Notes: generated by a model from the sequence alone, not told the origin. A stretch of DNA of 9,215 nucleotides from an uncultured Gemella sp. (GCA_927911695.1 CAKMQO010000063.1:1-9215); one strand, 5' to 3'; counted from the stretch's first letter, positions 1 through 6,639 are shown. Translations and numbers: made by a program.

Positions 1-1
1 C

Positions 2-98
2 TGGCGGGAATGTGTGGGAATCGAACCCACCCAAGAGGCTCTTAACCCCTCATACTAGTTTTGAAGACTAGAGAGCACACCAGAACTCATCCACTCCC
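2..98 (-). tRNA. selC: tRNA-Sec (selenocysteine tRNA, anticodon UCA)
   Basis: This gene encodes the tRNA that inserts selenocysteine at UGA codons, together with SelA, SelB and SelD. Read on the minus strand it is 97 nt including an encoded CCA end (complement of 2-4). The anticodon arm is CUAGU-CUUCAAA-ACUAG, with UCA at 64-62. The loop CUUCAAA is the same as in E. coli selC. Other Sec-type traits are an extended acceptor stem (GGGAGUG with CAUUCCC, then a G/A mismatch at the eighth position), a long D stem with a four-base loop, a long variable arm (GAGG/CCUC), and a GUGGG/CCCAC T stem closing UUCGAUU. The length and long variable arm could also suggest a serine or leucine tRNA, but neither carries a UCA anticodon in this context. 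A strong promoter lies just upstream. No other selenium gene is visible, and the window ends right after the tRNA. Confidence 0.95.
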
Positions 99-110
99 AT
101 ATATGTTTAT

Positions 111-139
111 ATTATACAATAAATACAATAAAAAATCAA
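111..139 (-). promoter_or_regulatory. Promoter of the tRNA-Sec gene
   Basis: On the minus strand there is a -35 box TTGATT (139-134), a 17-base spacer and a perfect -10 box TATAAT (116-111). The tRNA begins 12 bases after the -10 box, leaving a 5' leader of only about five bases. This is a near-consensus housekeeping (sigma-A) promoter, so the tRNA can be transcribed independently. Confidence 0.8.
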
Positions 140-238
140 GATAATATGTTAACGCATCCATAGCACTTTTCTTTCATGTGATAATTTAGCTTCTATCGAA
201 TATTCCAAAAGAAACAATAAGAAACAATTAAATTATTA

Positions 239-268
239 ACCACTTGCTTCCTATTTTTTACCACTTAC
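239..268 (+). promoter_or_regulatory. Putative LytTR operator: 9-bp direct repeat, 12-bp spacer
   Basis: ACCACTTGC (239-247) and ACCACTTAC (260-268) are direct repeats differing at one base, with starts exactly 21 bp (two helical turns) apart. LytTR-family regulators such as AgrA and ComE bind paired 9-bp direct repeats with a 12-bp spacer, placed just upstream of the -35 box. Here the repeats end about 10 bp before the probable -35 of the operon whose first gene is a LytTR regulator, so autoregulation is the natural reading. Binding itself is inferred. Confidence 0.6.
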
Positions 269-278
269 CTAAAAGCTA

Positions 279-307
279 TTAATTTTTAAACTGAAATAAT
301 ATATAAT
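279..307 (+). promoter_or_regulatory. Probable promoter of the LytTR/membrane-protein operon
   Basis: A perfect -10 box TATAAT (302-307) is preceded at 17 bases by a poor -35 match, TTAATT (279-284). A weak -35 just downstream of paired LytTR repeats is what an activator-dependent promoter would look like. The A/T richness makes chance matches common, so only the -10 box is reasonably secure. Confidence 0.5.
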
Positions 308-337
308 ATAACTATAAACATTTAGAAAGGAGACAAT

Positions 338-792
338 ATGAAAATTAATATCGAACTAGATTCAAATCTTAAAGAAATTGAACTAGTTATTAAGACCCCA
401 GACTTAAATAGTGATGTCATCTTAATTAAAGAATTAGTTGAAAAAGCTATAGTTAATTCGCAAAAAATAGTTTTCTATAAAGGTGATTCTGAATATTTCA
501 TTCCTCTAGAATCTATTTTTATTTTTTGAAACTGACGATAATAAAGTCTATGCTCACACTACCGATGAGTTTTTCGAGGTTAAATTCAAATTATACGAAT
601 TAGACCAACTTATTCCTTTTTACTATTGTCGAATTTCTAAGAGTTCAATAATAAATACAAAAAGCAATTTATTCACTAGAAAAATCTTTTTCTGGTTCAA
701 GTACCGCTTCTTTTTCTAATTCAAAGAAGCAAGTCCATATTTCAAGACATTACTACAAAATATTAAAAGATAAATTAAAAGAAATGAGGTAA
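338..792 (+). pseudogene. LytTR-domain transcriptional regulator, interrupted by two frameshifts
   Basis: This is a DNA-binding regulator of the LytTR family without a receiver domain, about 150 residues once repaired. The ATG at 338 follows a good AGGAG site. The first frame encodes 63 residues, up to a TGA at 527-529. Dropping one T from the T6 run at 522-527 continues in a LytTR domain (..FETDDNKVYAH..). Dropping one A from the A5 run at 659-663 then gives AIYSLEKSF and the C-terminal HISRHYYKILKDKL segment, typical of LytTR, ending at TAA 790-792. Both lesions are single-base gains in homopolymers. The last codons supply the GAGG ribosome site of the next gene, six bases away, so the two are co-translated. 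The layout (small LytTR protein followed by a membrane protein) matches LytTR regulatory systems such as HdrRM and BrsRM of Streptococcus mutans, where the membrane protein restrains the regulator. Whether the frameshifts are real is uncertain. Confidence 0.8.
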
Positions 793-798
793 AAATAA

Positions 799-1482
799 AT
801 GAGAAGAAGTTTTATTGGATTATTTTTTATAATCCTTGCGGTAACTACTTTACTTGATGGATTTAGTATTTTTCCAAACGGATCAATCTTCTTAGCTATA
901 TGTACTGTTGTACTAGGATTTTTCGCTATTCGTGGTTTAATGGATTTTGATTCATTTGGAACAATATTTCCCCTAGCATTATTATTCTATGTGTACAATA
1001 AAAATTATCACTTTGCTGATATATCAGGTGGAAAAATATTCTTTGTTGCAGTTTTCCTTAGTCTAGGTATTTCTATGTTTGTCCCTAGAAAATACAAATA
1101 TAGAGAATTTAAAAGTTTTTACAAAGTAAAAAAACATCAAAAAATAAAAAATGGTAATGATTTTTCTGATGTAACATTCGGAGAAAATGTTCAGTATGTA
1201 GACATAACTAAATCTGATTCATTCTCTGCTTCTACAACATTCGGAACTACTACTATCTACTTTGAGAAATTAGATACTTATCCTATTAAGAACTTTGACC
1301 TTAATGTTTCTATTTCTTTTGGTAATCTAAAAGTGTATGTTCCAAAAGAATGGGCAATCGAGAATAATACAAATAACTTCCTTGGAAAAGTTCAAAAACA
1401 TACTCACAGCATCGGTAAAGATGTTAAAATTATCCTAAATGGTTCGGTAACATTTGGAGAAGTTGAAATAATTCATGTATAA
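799..1482 (+). CDS. Four-TM membrane protein with LiaF/YvqF-like C-terminal domain
   Basis: This 227-residue membrane protein probably acts as the partner or inhibitor of the LytTR regulator encoded just upstream. Residues about 5-95 form four hydrophobic segments with very short connections. A basic stretch follows (PRKYKYREFKSFYKVKKH). Residues about 120-227 resemble the C-terminal beta-rich domain of LiaF/YvqF (cell-wall-antibiotic response proteins): a phenylalanine-glycine turn recurs four times (VTFGENV, TTFGTTT, ISFGNLK, VTFGEVE), suggesting stacked beta strands. A GAGG site nine bases upstream of the ATG lies inside the end of the regulator gene. LiaF is a membrane inhibitor of a cell-envelope stress sensor, and HdrM/BrsM-type proteins inhibit LytTR regulators, so both precedents point to signal control at the membrane. 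The specific signal is unknown. The gene is intact. Confidence 0.75.
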   Translation: MRRSFIGLFFIILAVTTLLDGFSIFPNGSIFLAICTVVLGFFAIRGLMDFDSFGTIFPLALLFYVYNKNYHFADISGGKIFFVAVFLSLGISMFVPRKYKYREFKSFYKVKKHQKIKNGNDFSDVTFGENVQYVDITKSDSFSASTTFGTTTIYFEKLDTYPIKNFDLNVSISFGNLKVYVPKEWAIENNTNNFLGKVQKHTHSIGKDVKIILNGSVTFGEVEIIHV

Positions 1483-1486
1483 AATA

Positions 1487-1522
1487 AAAACTCTCAAGAA
1501 TTCTATTAATCTTGAGAGTTTT
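1487..1522. terminator. Bidirectional terminator between convergent genes
   Basis: The 13-bp perfect stem AAAACTCTCAAGA (1487-1499) / TCTTGAGAGTTTT (1510-1522) has a 10-base loop. It is followed by T-rich sequence on the plus strand and, in reverse, by TTTTTATTTTA on the minus strand. It lies between the membrane protein (stop 1480-1482) and the VTT protein (stop 1529-1527) and would end transcription from both sides. Confidence 0.9.
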
Positions 1523-1526
1523 ATTT

Positions 1527-2104
1527 TTAATTGTTTTCAGTTTTCTTTTGCTGTTCTCTTTTTTCTACTAACTTAGATAAATAGATAGAACCTACAGTTA
1601 ATAAAATTACTAATAATGAAGCAATTAAAAATTCTTTACTAAAGACATTTGTACTAGTAGCTCCGAAGTTTAAAAACACTACTGTTCCTGGAATTATTCC
1701 AAGTACACTCGCTATCATATATTTTGTTAAACTTATATTAGTTAAACCATATCCATAATTTATCATATTATATGGCACTAAAGGAATAAGTCTCAAAATT
1801 ACTAGACTCATCATCAACTTTTCATCACTAACATTAAAGATTCTATCGTGTTGCTTCGGTGTCATTTTTTTCTTAAGGAGTTTTTCACCCATTCACGCCC
1901 AAAACGACGAGAAATTACAAACATAATATAACAATTTAATGAAGCTCCAACGAATGTTAGTAAACTTCCCTCAACAAAACCAAACGCTACTCCTCCAGCA
2001 ACAGCAAGTATCGGAACTGGAAAGAAAAATACCGGTAAGAACATAAACATTAATACATAAATTATCGGTGCTAAGACACCAAAACTCTGAATAAACTCAG
2101 TCAT
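1527..2104 (-). pseudogene. VTT/TVP38-TMEM64 (DedA-like) membrane protein, one frameshift
   Basis: This is an integral membrane protein of the VTT (SNARE-associated/DedA/TVP38) superfamily; some members flip undecaprenyl phosphate or other lipids. The first frame (2104-1862) gives 80 residues with the family pattern FFPVPILAVAGGVAFGF and SRRFGREWVKN, then stops at TGA. The -1 frame continues as MTPKQHDRIF, then RLIPLVPYNMINYGYGLTN and GIIPGTVVF, the second half of the same domain, to residue about 192. The junction is an A7 run (T7 at 1865-1871 on the plus strand), one base short of the expected A8. The run is also a perfect A AAA AAA slippery heptamer in the zero frame, so translational or transcriptional slippage could yield the full protein, though a sequencing error is more likely. 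The ATG follows AGGAGG, and the gene begins 10 bases after the stop of the transferase-kinase gene, so the two form an operon. Confidence 0.85.
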
Positions 2105-2114
2105 TACTCTCCTC

Positions 2115-3605
2115 CTATTTAAAGTACGCTGATACTTTTTCTAAAAATTCTAATTCAATATATGACGCTATTTTTTTAAATGTAGTGTCATCCATCAGCA
2201 TTTTATCATTTTCACTATACTGTCTAAATGCCATACTACACCAAGTAACTCCTCTTAGACAATTAAATATTAAATACCTCTCAAATCTCTTTCTATCGAA
2301 ATTTCTATAATTCCCATATGTTTCTAAAAAGTCATTAATTTCAGTTTCTGATAAAATAATATCAGTTTTCCAAAATGTTGTAGTCGGTGCTAGAAAATGA
2401 GCTAAATCTTGTTCACACTCTCCTATTAATGCCTTCTCCCAATCAATAACATAACTATCTTCTTTTCCTTCTCCAATTAAGAAATTTCCTGAATTTAGTT
2501 CTGTATTTATAATACATGGATTGGATATACTATACTTTTCAGGTATGAGTGTCAGGCACTTTTCTAAGAATCTATTAATATAAGAACTAACTTTTTCATC
2601 AGCTTTATCCCAAGCTAAATATTCACCTGCCATTTGTTTACATTCATCAAACATAAGTTGGAATGGATTGGCTGCATTGATTAAGTTATTGTCTCCATAT
2701 GGTGTAGTATGAACCTTACTTAATAAATAAGCTGCAATATGCATATCTGTTCTGTAATTAAGTGGTCTTCCTTTTAAAAATTCCATCGTTAAATATTTAT
2801 ATGGCAGTAAACTTGTTTCTGTGACTAGTTCATAAGGTTTTGGTGTAACTCCACTATCTTTCAACAATTGTAGAGTCTCATATTCATACTCTATTTGATT
2901 TTCAAGATTCATCTGGCTCTTCATATTTATTCTAAGAACTTTTTTCAAATCCTCTTCATCAAAGACAAAGTTAATATTATATTCTCCTGCACCTAGTAAC
3001 TCAATATTCTCATAGCCTGTTTCTGCTAATAAAAGGTCTTCTTTAGTATCGATATCTAAGCCAGCTTCTCCCAAATAATAGCTTAACTTTTGTTCATTAC
3101 ATACAGTAAGTAAATTCTCTAAAACACTATTATCACCGTAACTTGGAAGATCAAATACTTCTTTAATAGCTTTCTTCATACCTATTAAAAAGTACCCACC
3201 GTCAATACTAGGGTTTATAACAATATCGAAATTATCTAATTTCGCAAAAGCAGTATTAATCATATCTTTTTTAAGATTATAGATATCAGAACCTAATAAA
3301 ATCACCTTATCACTAGTTTTTAATTCTTGTCCAATGGCATTATACATCTTATCACCAAGTGTTTCACCTACTTGATAAGAAAATTCTCTATCTTCTAACA
3401 ATATAGCCATTGTAGAGTCATCGGCACTTTCACCATCATGATAAACTACTACTTCCTCTCCACTGTTTTTTAAAACATTATAATTTAATTTTACTAATTC
3501 TTTTTGAATATCTACTGCCATTTGCGGAGAAACAAATTCATATAATCTTGTCTTTGTAGTACCTTCTTTTGGTACTCTTGTAAAAAATATTATTTTGTTT
3601 TTCAT
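2115..3605 (-). CDS. Fusion of DUF2064 (CofC/MobA-like) transferase and APH/choline-kinase-fold domain
   Basis: This intact bifunctional protein has about 496 residues. Residues 1-200 match the DUF2064/TIGR04282 family of GT-A-fold enzymes: FFTRVPKEGTTKTRL near the N-terminus, LLGSDIYNL near 105 and INPSIDGGYFLIG near 132-143 correspond to the nucleotide- and metal-binding segments. Residues about 205-496 are a phosphotransferase (APH/choline-kinase) fold: LLGAGEYNINFVF resembles the nucleotide loop, NTELNSGNFLI the catalytic loop and YVIDWEKALIGECEQDLAHF the metal-binding Asp segment. In the catalytic loop the usual H-x-D reads N-T-E, so catalysis may be altered or lost. The pairing recalls the separate LicC (cytidylyltransferase) and LicA (choline kinase) enzymes, but the substrate is unknown. 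I chose ATG 3605; a TTG at 3608 is closer to the GAGGG site (7 versus 10 bases) and would add one residue. The VTT membrane gene follows after 10 bases, suggesting a membrane-linked product. Confidence 0.8.
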   Translation of the reverse strand: MKNKIIFFTRVPKEGTTKTRLYEFVSPQMAVDIQKELVKLNYNVLKNSGEEVVVYHDGESADDSTMAILLEDREFSYQVGETLGDKMYNAIGQELKTSDKVILLGSDIYNLKKDMINTAFAKLDNFDIVINPSIDGGYFLIGMKKAIKEVFDLPSYGDNSVLENLLTVCNEQKLSYYLGEAGLDIDTKEDLLLAETGYENIELLGAGEYNINFVFDEEDLKKVLRINMKSQMNLENQIEYEYETLQLLKDSGVTPKPYELVTETSLLPYKYLTMEFLKGRPLNYRTDMHIAAYLLSKVHTTPYGDNNLINAANPFQLMFDECKQMAGEYLAWDKADEKVSSYINRFLEKCLTLIPEKYSISNPCIINTELNSGNFLIGEGKEDSYVIDWEKALIGECEQDLAHFLAPTTTFWKTDIILSETEINDFLETYGNYRNFDRKRFERYLIFNCLRGVTWCSMAFRQYSENDKMLMDDTTFKKIASYIELEFLEKVSAYFK

Positions 3606-3666
3606 CAATGAAATTCCCTCTAATATATTTTCTATAAATTATTGTAAATAATTAGTATTCATATAA

Positions 3667-3725
3667 AAAAGAGTGACTCAATTATTGAATTTCTTATTGA
3701 AATTACGATTTTAAGTCACTCTTTT
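3667..3725 (-). terminator. Terminator after the second rhodanese gene
   Basis: The 12-bp stem AAAAGAGTGACT/AGTCACTCTTTT (3667-3678 with 3714-3725) is followed on the minus strand by a run of T. The 35-base apical region contains a second small hairpin (AATTTC/GAAATT). It begins only 10 bases after the TAG at 3738-3736, which marks that TAG, not the earlier TAA, as the natural gene end. Confidence 0.85.
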
Positions 3726-3735
3726 ACCTTATACT

Positions 3736-4600
3736 CTAGTGATTGTGCCCAGAATGATCGTCTTTTTTCTCTGAAGAATGGTTGTGTCCAGAATGATCAT
3801 GTCCTTCATGACCATTATGTTCACCATGTCCATCTTTATGACCTTACTTATGCTCTGCACCTTTTACTGCGTCACTTAGATCTTTACAGCAATCTGCAAT
3901 TTCAAATTTATAACTGTGTTCTTTAGTTCCATCAATTGCATTACATACATTTTTGTATCCTAAATCAATAAGTTTTTGAGCAACTACTGAAGAACTATTT
4001 CCTGTAGAACTATATACATATATTGGTAATTCTTTATTTTCCGGTAAAATTGATTTTAAATCATCTAATTTTTAACATCGATATTTTTTGCTCCAGCTGC
4101 GTGACCTTTTTCAAAATCAGCTTTATCTCTTACATCTAAGAACACATTGTTTGCAGCTGTGTCTAATAATGCATCTTGGAATTTCCCGCTACTTAATAAT
4201 GAATATTTTACAAGATCATAATTATAATCTTTTAAATTTTGAGCTCCTGTTACATCTTTGAATCCTTGTTTTGTAAGTTTTTCTACAGCATCTTTTGTTG
4301 TATTCGAATTATCACTGTATACTACAACTTTTTTCTCTCTCCAAGTACGAATTTGTTCTATACTTTTATCTATTTTTGATGCTGGTATATTTATTGCGTG
4401 TTTAAGGTGACCTTCTTTATAAGCGGCCTCTTCTCTAACATCGATAACTAAATAATTTTCTTTCTCTTTATCGTCTTTTTTGAATTTTTGTTTAACTCCT
4501 CACCCTTTAATTCTTTTGCAGATGAAGTAGTTGAACATCCTACTAAAGTTAATGATAACACAGCTGACATACTTACAGCTAAAAATTTATTAAAACTCAT
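3736..4600 (-). pseudogene. Diverged double-rhodanese lipoprotein with His-rich tail; two frameshifts and an in-frame stop
   Basis: This is a paralogue of the neighbouring rhodanese lipoprotein (shared KELKGEELNK, GAxNIDVK and other segments). It starts at ATG 4600 with a lipoprotein signal (lipobox LVGC, Cys22). Reading the whole protein needs one added base in each of two A5 runs (plus-strand T5 at 4485-4489 and 4069-4073). That yields about 252 residues to a TAA at 3846-3844, followed in the same frame by a 35-residue tail with 11 histidines (GHGEHNGHEGHDHSGHNH) ending at TAG 3736. Both rhodanese active-site cysteines are replaced: VVVYSDNS (Ser96) and IYVYSSTG (Ser198), where the paralogue has VVTICNTG and VYTYCYSG. 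Sulfur transfer is therefore unlikely even if the gene is intact; a DCCKD motif plus the histidines suggests metal binding instead. The stop may be a nonsense mutation (GAA or CAA to TAA) or an error. A terminator follows directly. Confidence 0.8.
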
Positions 4601-4754
4601 TTATTTTCTTCCTCTCCTTATTTAATAAGAAACAAGGTAGTACTTAAATATTTAATACATTTAGGCATAACCCTGTCCCTTATTAGTATAGCTTAAAAAT
4701 AGATTTATTTCTAATAAATAATCCTCTATTTTAATATTTTTTAAAATTTAGTTA

Positions 4755-5486
4755 TTAGAATTTGTATTCGTGTTCTTTTGCTCCATCAAAAGCATTAAAT
4801 ACATTTGTGTATCCTAGTTCTACAGCTTTTTGAGCAGCTTTTGAAGAACGATTACCACTATAGCAGTAAGTGTACACTGGTGCATTTTTATCAGCTGGTA
4901 ATAACGCAGCTAAGTCTTTATCAATATTCTTAACATCGATATTTTTAGCTCCAGCTACGTGCCCTTTTTCATAATCTTTTGCTTCGCGAACATCAATAAA
5001 TGTTCCTTCTTTTTTATCGATAGCAGCCTGGAAGTCCATTGCTAATAATGTAGTAAACTTAACGATTTCGTAATCTTTATAATCTTTAACACCTTGAGCA
5101 TTAGAAACCTTTTTGAATCCTGCTTTTACAAGTTTATCAGCAGCTTCTTTACTTTTCTTACCAGTGTTACAGATTGTTACCACTTCTTTATCTTTCCATG
5201 TACTTAAGTGCTCTGCATGTTTTTCAATATCAGCTAAAGGAATATTGATAGCGTGTTTTACGTGCCCTTCTTTATATTCTTTTGCTTCACGAACATCGAT
5301 AACAAGATATTTTTCTTTTTCTTTGTCATCTTTCTCAATTTTATTTAATTCTTCACCTTTCAGCTCTTTTACAGCAACTGTTCCATTATTGCTGTTCGAA
5401 GTACTATTTGAAGCCGAAGAACACCCTGCTAATGATAAAGATAATACAGCAGCCATACTGACAACTAATAATTTATTCTTTTTCAT
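4755..5486 (-). CDS. Secreted lipoprotein with two rhodanese domains
   Basis: This 243-residue lipoprotein is predicted to sit on the outer face of the membrane and to transfer sulfane sulfur (or a similar group). Residues 1-21 are a lipoprotein signal peptide with lipobox LAGC and Cys22 as the lipidation site, followed by a Ser/Asn-rich linker. Rhodanese domain 1 spans about 43-140 with active-site loop CNTGKKS (Cys106); domain 2 spans about 145-243 with CYSGNRS (Cys208). Each has the family's IDVRE strand and GHVxxAxNI segment. Both catalytic cysteines are present, so both domains could be active, unlike many tandem rhodaneses where one is dead. An AAGGAG site lies nine bases before the ATG, and a near-consensus promoter lies upstream. 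The second, degenerate copy follows 154 bases downstream on the same strand, without a clear terminator between, so the pair arose by tandem duplication. Confidence 0.9.
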   Translation of the reverse strand: MKKNKLLVVSMAAVLSLSLAGCSSASNSTSNSNNGTVAVKELKGEELNKIEKDDKEKEKYLVIDVREAKEYKEGHVKHAINIPLADIEKHAEHLSTWKDKEVVTICNTGKKSKEAADKLVKAGFKKVSNAQGVKDYKDYEIVKFTTLLAMDFQAAIDKKEGTFIDVREAKDYEKGHVAGAKNIDVKNIDKDLAALLPADKNAPVYTYCYSGNRSSKAAQKAVELGYTNVFNAFDGAKEHEYKF

Positions 5487-5519
5487 AAATTTATCTCCTT
5501 TGTAATAGTTTTCATAAAT

Positions 5520-5548
5520 AGTATAACAAATTCAATAAATTCAATCAA
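5520..5548 (-). promoter_or_regulatory. Promoter of the rhodanese lipoprotein gene
   Basis: On the minus strand, -35 TTGATT (5548-5543), a 17-base spacer and -10 TATACT (5525-5520) place the start of transcription about 27 bases before the ATG. A tandem 9-bp repeat (AAATTCAAT twice, 5528-5545 on the plus strand) fills the spacer and touches the -35 box, where a repressor could sit. Confidence 0.7.
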
Positions 5549-5616
5549 CAGTACTTCCCAAGATAACAAATAATTATTTTACTTTTTACATTGTATTTTA
5601 ATTTACATAAAAATAC

Positions 5617-5655
5617 AATAAAGGCTATAATTTACTAGTAATTATAGCCTTTATT
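5617..5655 (-). terminator. Terminator after the HAD phosphatase gene
   Basis: A perfect 16-bp stem, AATAAAGGCTATAATT (5617-5632) with AATTATAGCCTTTATT (5640-5655), has a 7-base loop. On the minus strand the stem is followed by GTATTTTTATG. T-rich sequence also follows on the plus strand (5664 onward), so it could work both ways, but the only gene reading into it is the HAD gene ending at 5711. Confidence 0.85.
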
Positions 5656-5710
5656 ATACACCTTATTTTTTTTTATACTTTCGTTATATTCAGAAAAATA
5701 ATAATATTTT

Positions 5711-6424
5711 TTACAGTTTATTAGTTTCTAACTCTGTAAAAAACTGGATAATATTTTTAACTTTGTACCCTGTGTAATTTTGTAACTCATCATCAAAATG
5801 CCATTTTCTTTCTACTAAACAAGTTTTCATTCCTAGTTTATTCGCTGGATTTATATCATGATGTAGAGAATCGCCAATCATCATAGTCTCACTAGCCACT
5901 ATGTTTTCCTTCTCTAAAACATTAATAAATGCTTCTGCTTTAGGTTTACTAATATGGGTTTCACCAGAAATATACAATTCGAACATATCTTCTAAACCTA
6001 ACTTAGCTAATTTCTCCCTCTGTTCGCAAGATTTTCCATTTGTTAATAATATCATTTTATATTTTTTACATAAACGACTTAGCCATAAATTTACTTCTTT
6101 ATTAGGTTTTATTGATTCTATTATAAAATCAAACTGTTTCTCATAATAAATATTACAATCTTCTTCAGTAAGAATAATTCCAAATTTCTCCAAGGTTAGC
6201 TTTAATCGTTTATTCCTGATTTCTCTTAGCTTCATATTTCCCTTTAAAACCTCATCAACCAGTATATTGTTGATAGCTTTATAGTGTTTGAAAAACTCTT
6301 CATAACTTGCAATTTTGTCATATTTTAAATATTCATATACAAGTTTATTAGATTTTTTCCAAATAGTACTAAAATCATATAAAGTATTATCTAAATCAAA
6401 AATTAAATTTTTTATCGTAGACAT
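5711..6424 (-). CDS. HAD-superfamily hydrolase, YjjG-like (nucleotidase/phosphatase)
   Basis: This 237-residue cytosolic phosphatase belongs to the haloacid dehalogenase superfamily. All four motifs are visible: motif I FDLDNTLYD (nucleophile Asp10, acid/base Asp12), motif II LLTNG (Thr128), motif III Lys160 in HISKPKAEAF and motif IV MIGDSLHHDI (Asp185). A helical cap of about 85 residues lies between motifs I and II, as in YjjG (pyrimidine nucleotidases that clean up non-canonical nucleotides). The exact substrate cannot be told from sequence. I chose ATG 6424 because the GGGAGG site (6438-6433) ends eight bases before it; an in-frame GTG at 6433 overlaps the ribosome site and is unlikely. 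The gene lies between two terminators and appears to be monocistronic. I saw no convincing promoter beyond a TATAAT at 6487-6482. Confidence 0.85.
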   Translation of the reverse strand: MSTIKNLIFDLDNTLYDFSTIWKKSNKLVYEYLKYDKIASYEEFFKHYKAINNILVDEVLKGNMKLREIRNKRLKLTLEKFGIILTEEDCNIYYEKQFDFIIESIKPNKEVNLWLSRLCKKYKMILLTNGKSCEQREKLAKLGLEDMFELYISGETHISKPKAEAFINVLEKENIVASETMMIGDSLHHDINPANKLGMKTCLVERKWHFDDELQNYTGYKVKNIIQFFTELETNKL

Positions 6425-6501
6425 CCATTCCACCTCCCTTATTAAAATTCATGTTAACTATTTATATACATTCTTAATATTATTATAACATAATAATAAA
6501 A

Positions 6502-6567
6502 AATAAAGGAGCTCATTTCTAAAATCATAATTTAAAAAAATTCAATTTATTGAATAGCTCCTTTATT
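6502..6567 (-). terminator. Terminator after cysE
   Basis: The 12-bp stem AATAAAGGAGCT (6502-6513) with AGCTCCTTTATT (6556-6567) is followed on the minus strand by TTTTTATTATT. The long apical region carries a nested hairpin, ATTCAA/TTGAAT. It lies about 70 bases past the cysE stop and just before the HAD gene. Confidence 0.8.
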
Positions 6568-6639
6568 CTTCTATTAAACATTTAATTGTTTGGTTCTTAT
6601 AATTTAAAAGTAAGCAACTGCAGATACTTCTATTGTTTT

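Noticed and set aside
1862..1864. TGA in the VTT gene as a selenocysteine codon
   Set aside because: After the TGA the same frame does not continue the protein; the homology moves to the -1 frame. A frameshift explains it and UGA recoding does not. The TGA at 527-529 is rejected on the same ground.
5113..5505. Plus-strand open frame of 130 codons
   Set aside because: It runs antisense to the rhodanese lipoprotein gene, whose protein has clear motifs, a signal peptide, a ribosome site and a promoter. The plus-strand translation shows no family features.
5901..6146. Plus-strand open frame of 81 codons
   Set aside because: Antisense shadow of the HAD phosphatase gene; no ribosome binding site and no recognisable protein.
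6433..6433. GTG start for the HAD protein, adding three residues
   Set aside because: The GTG overlaps the GGGAGG ribosome site; the ATG at 6424 has proper spacing and begins right before motif I.
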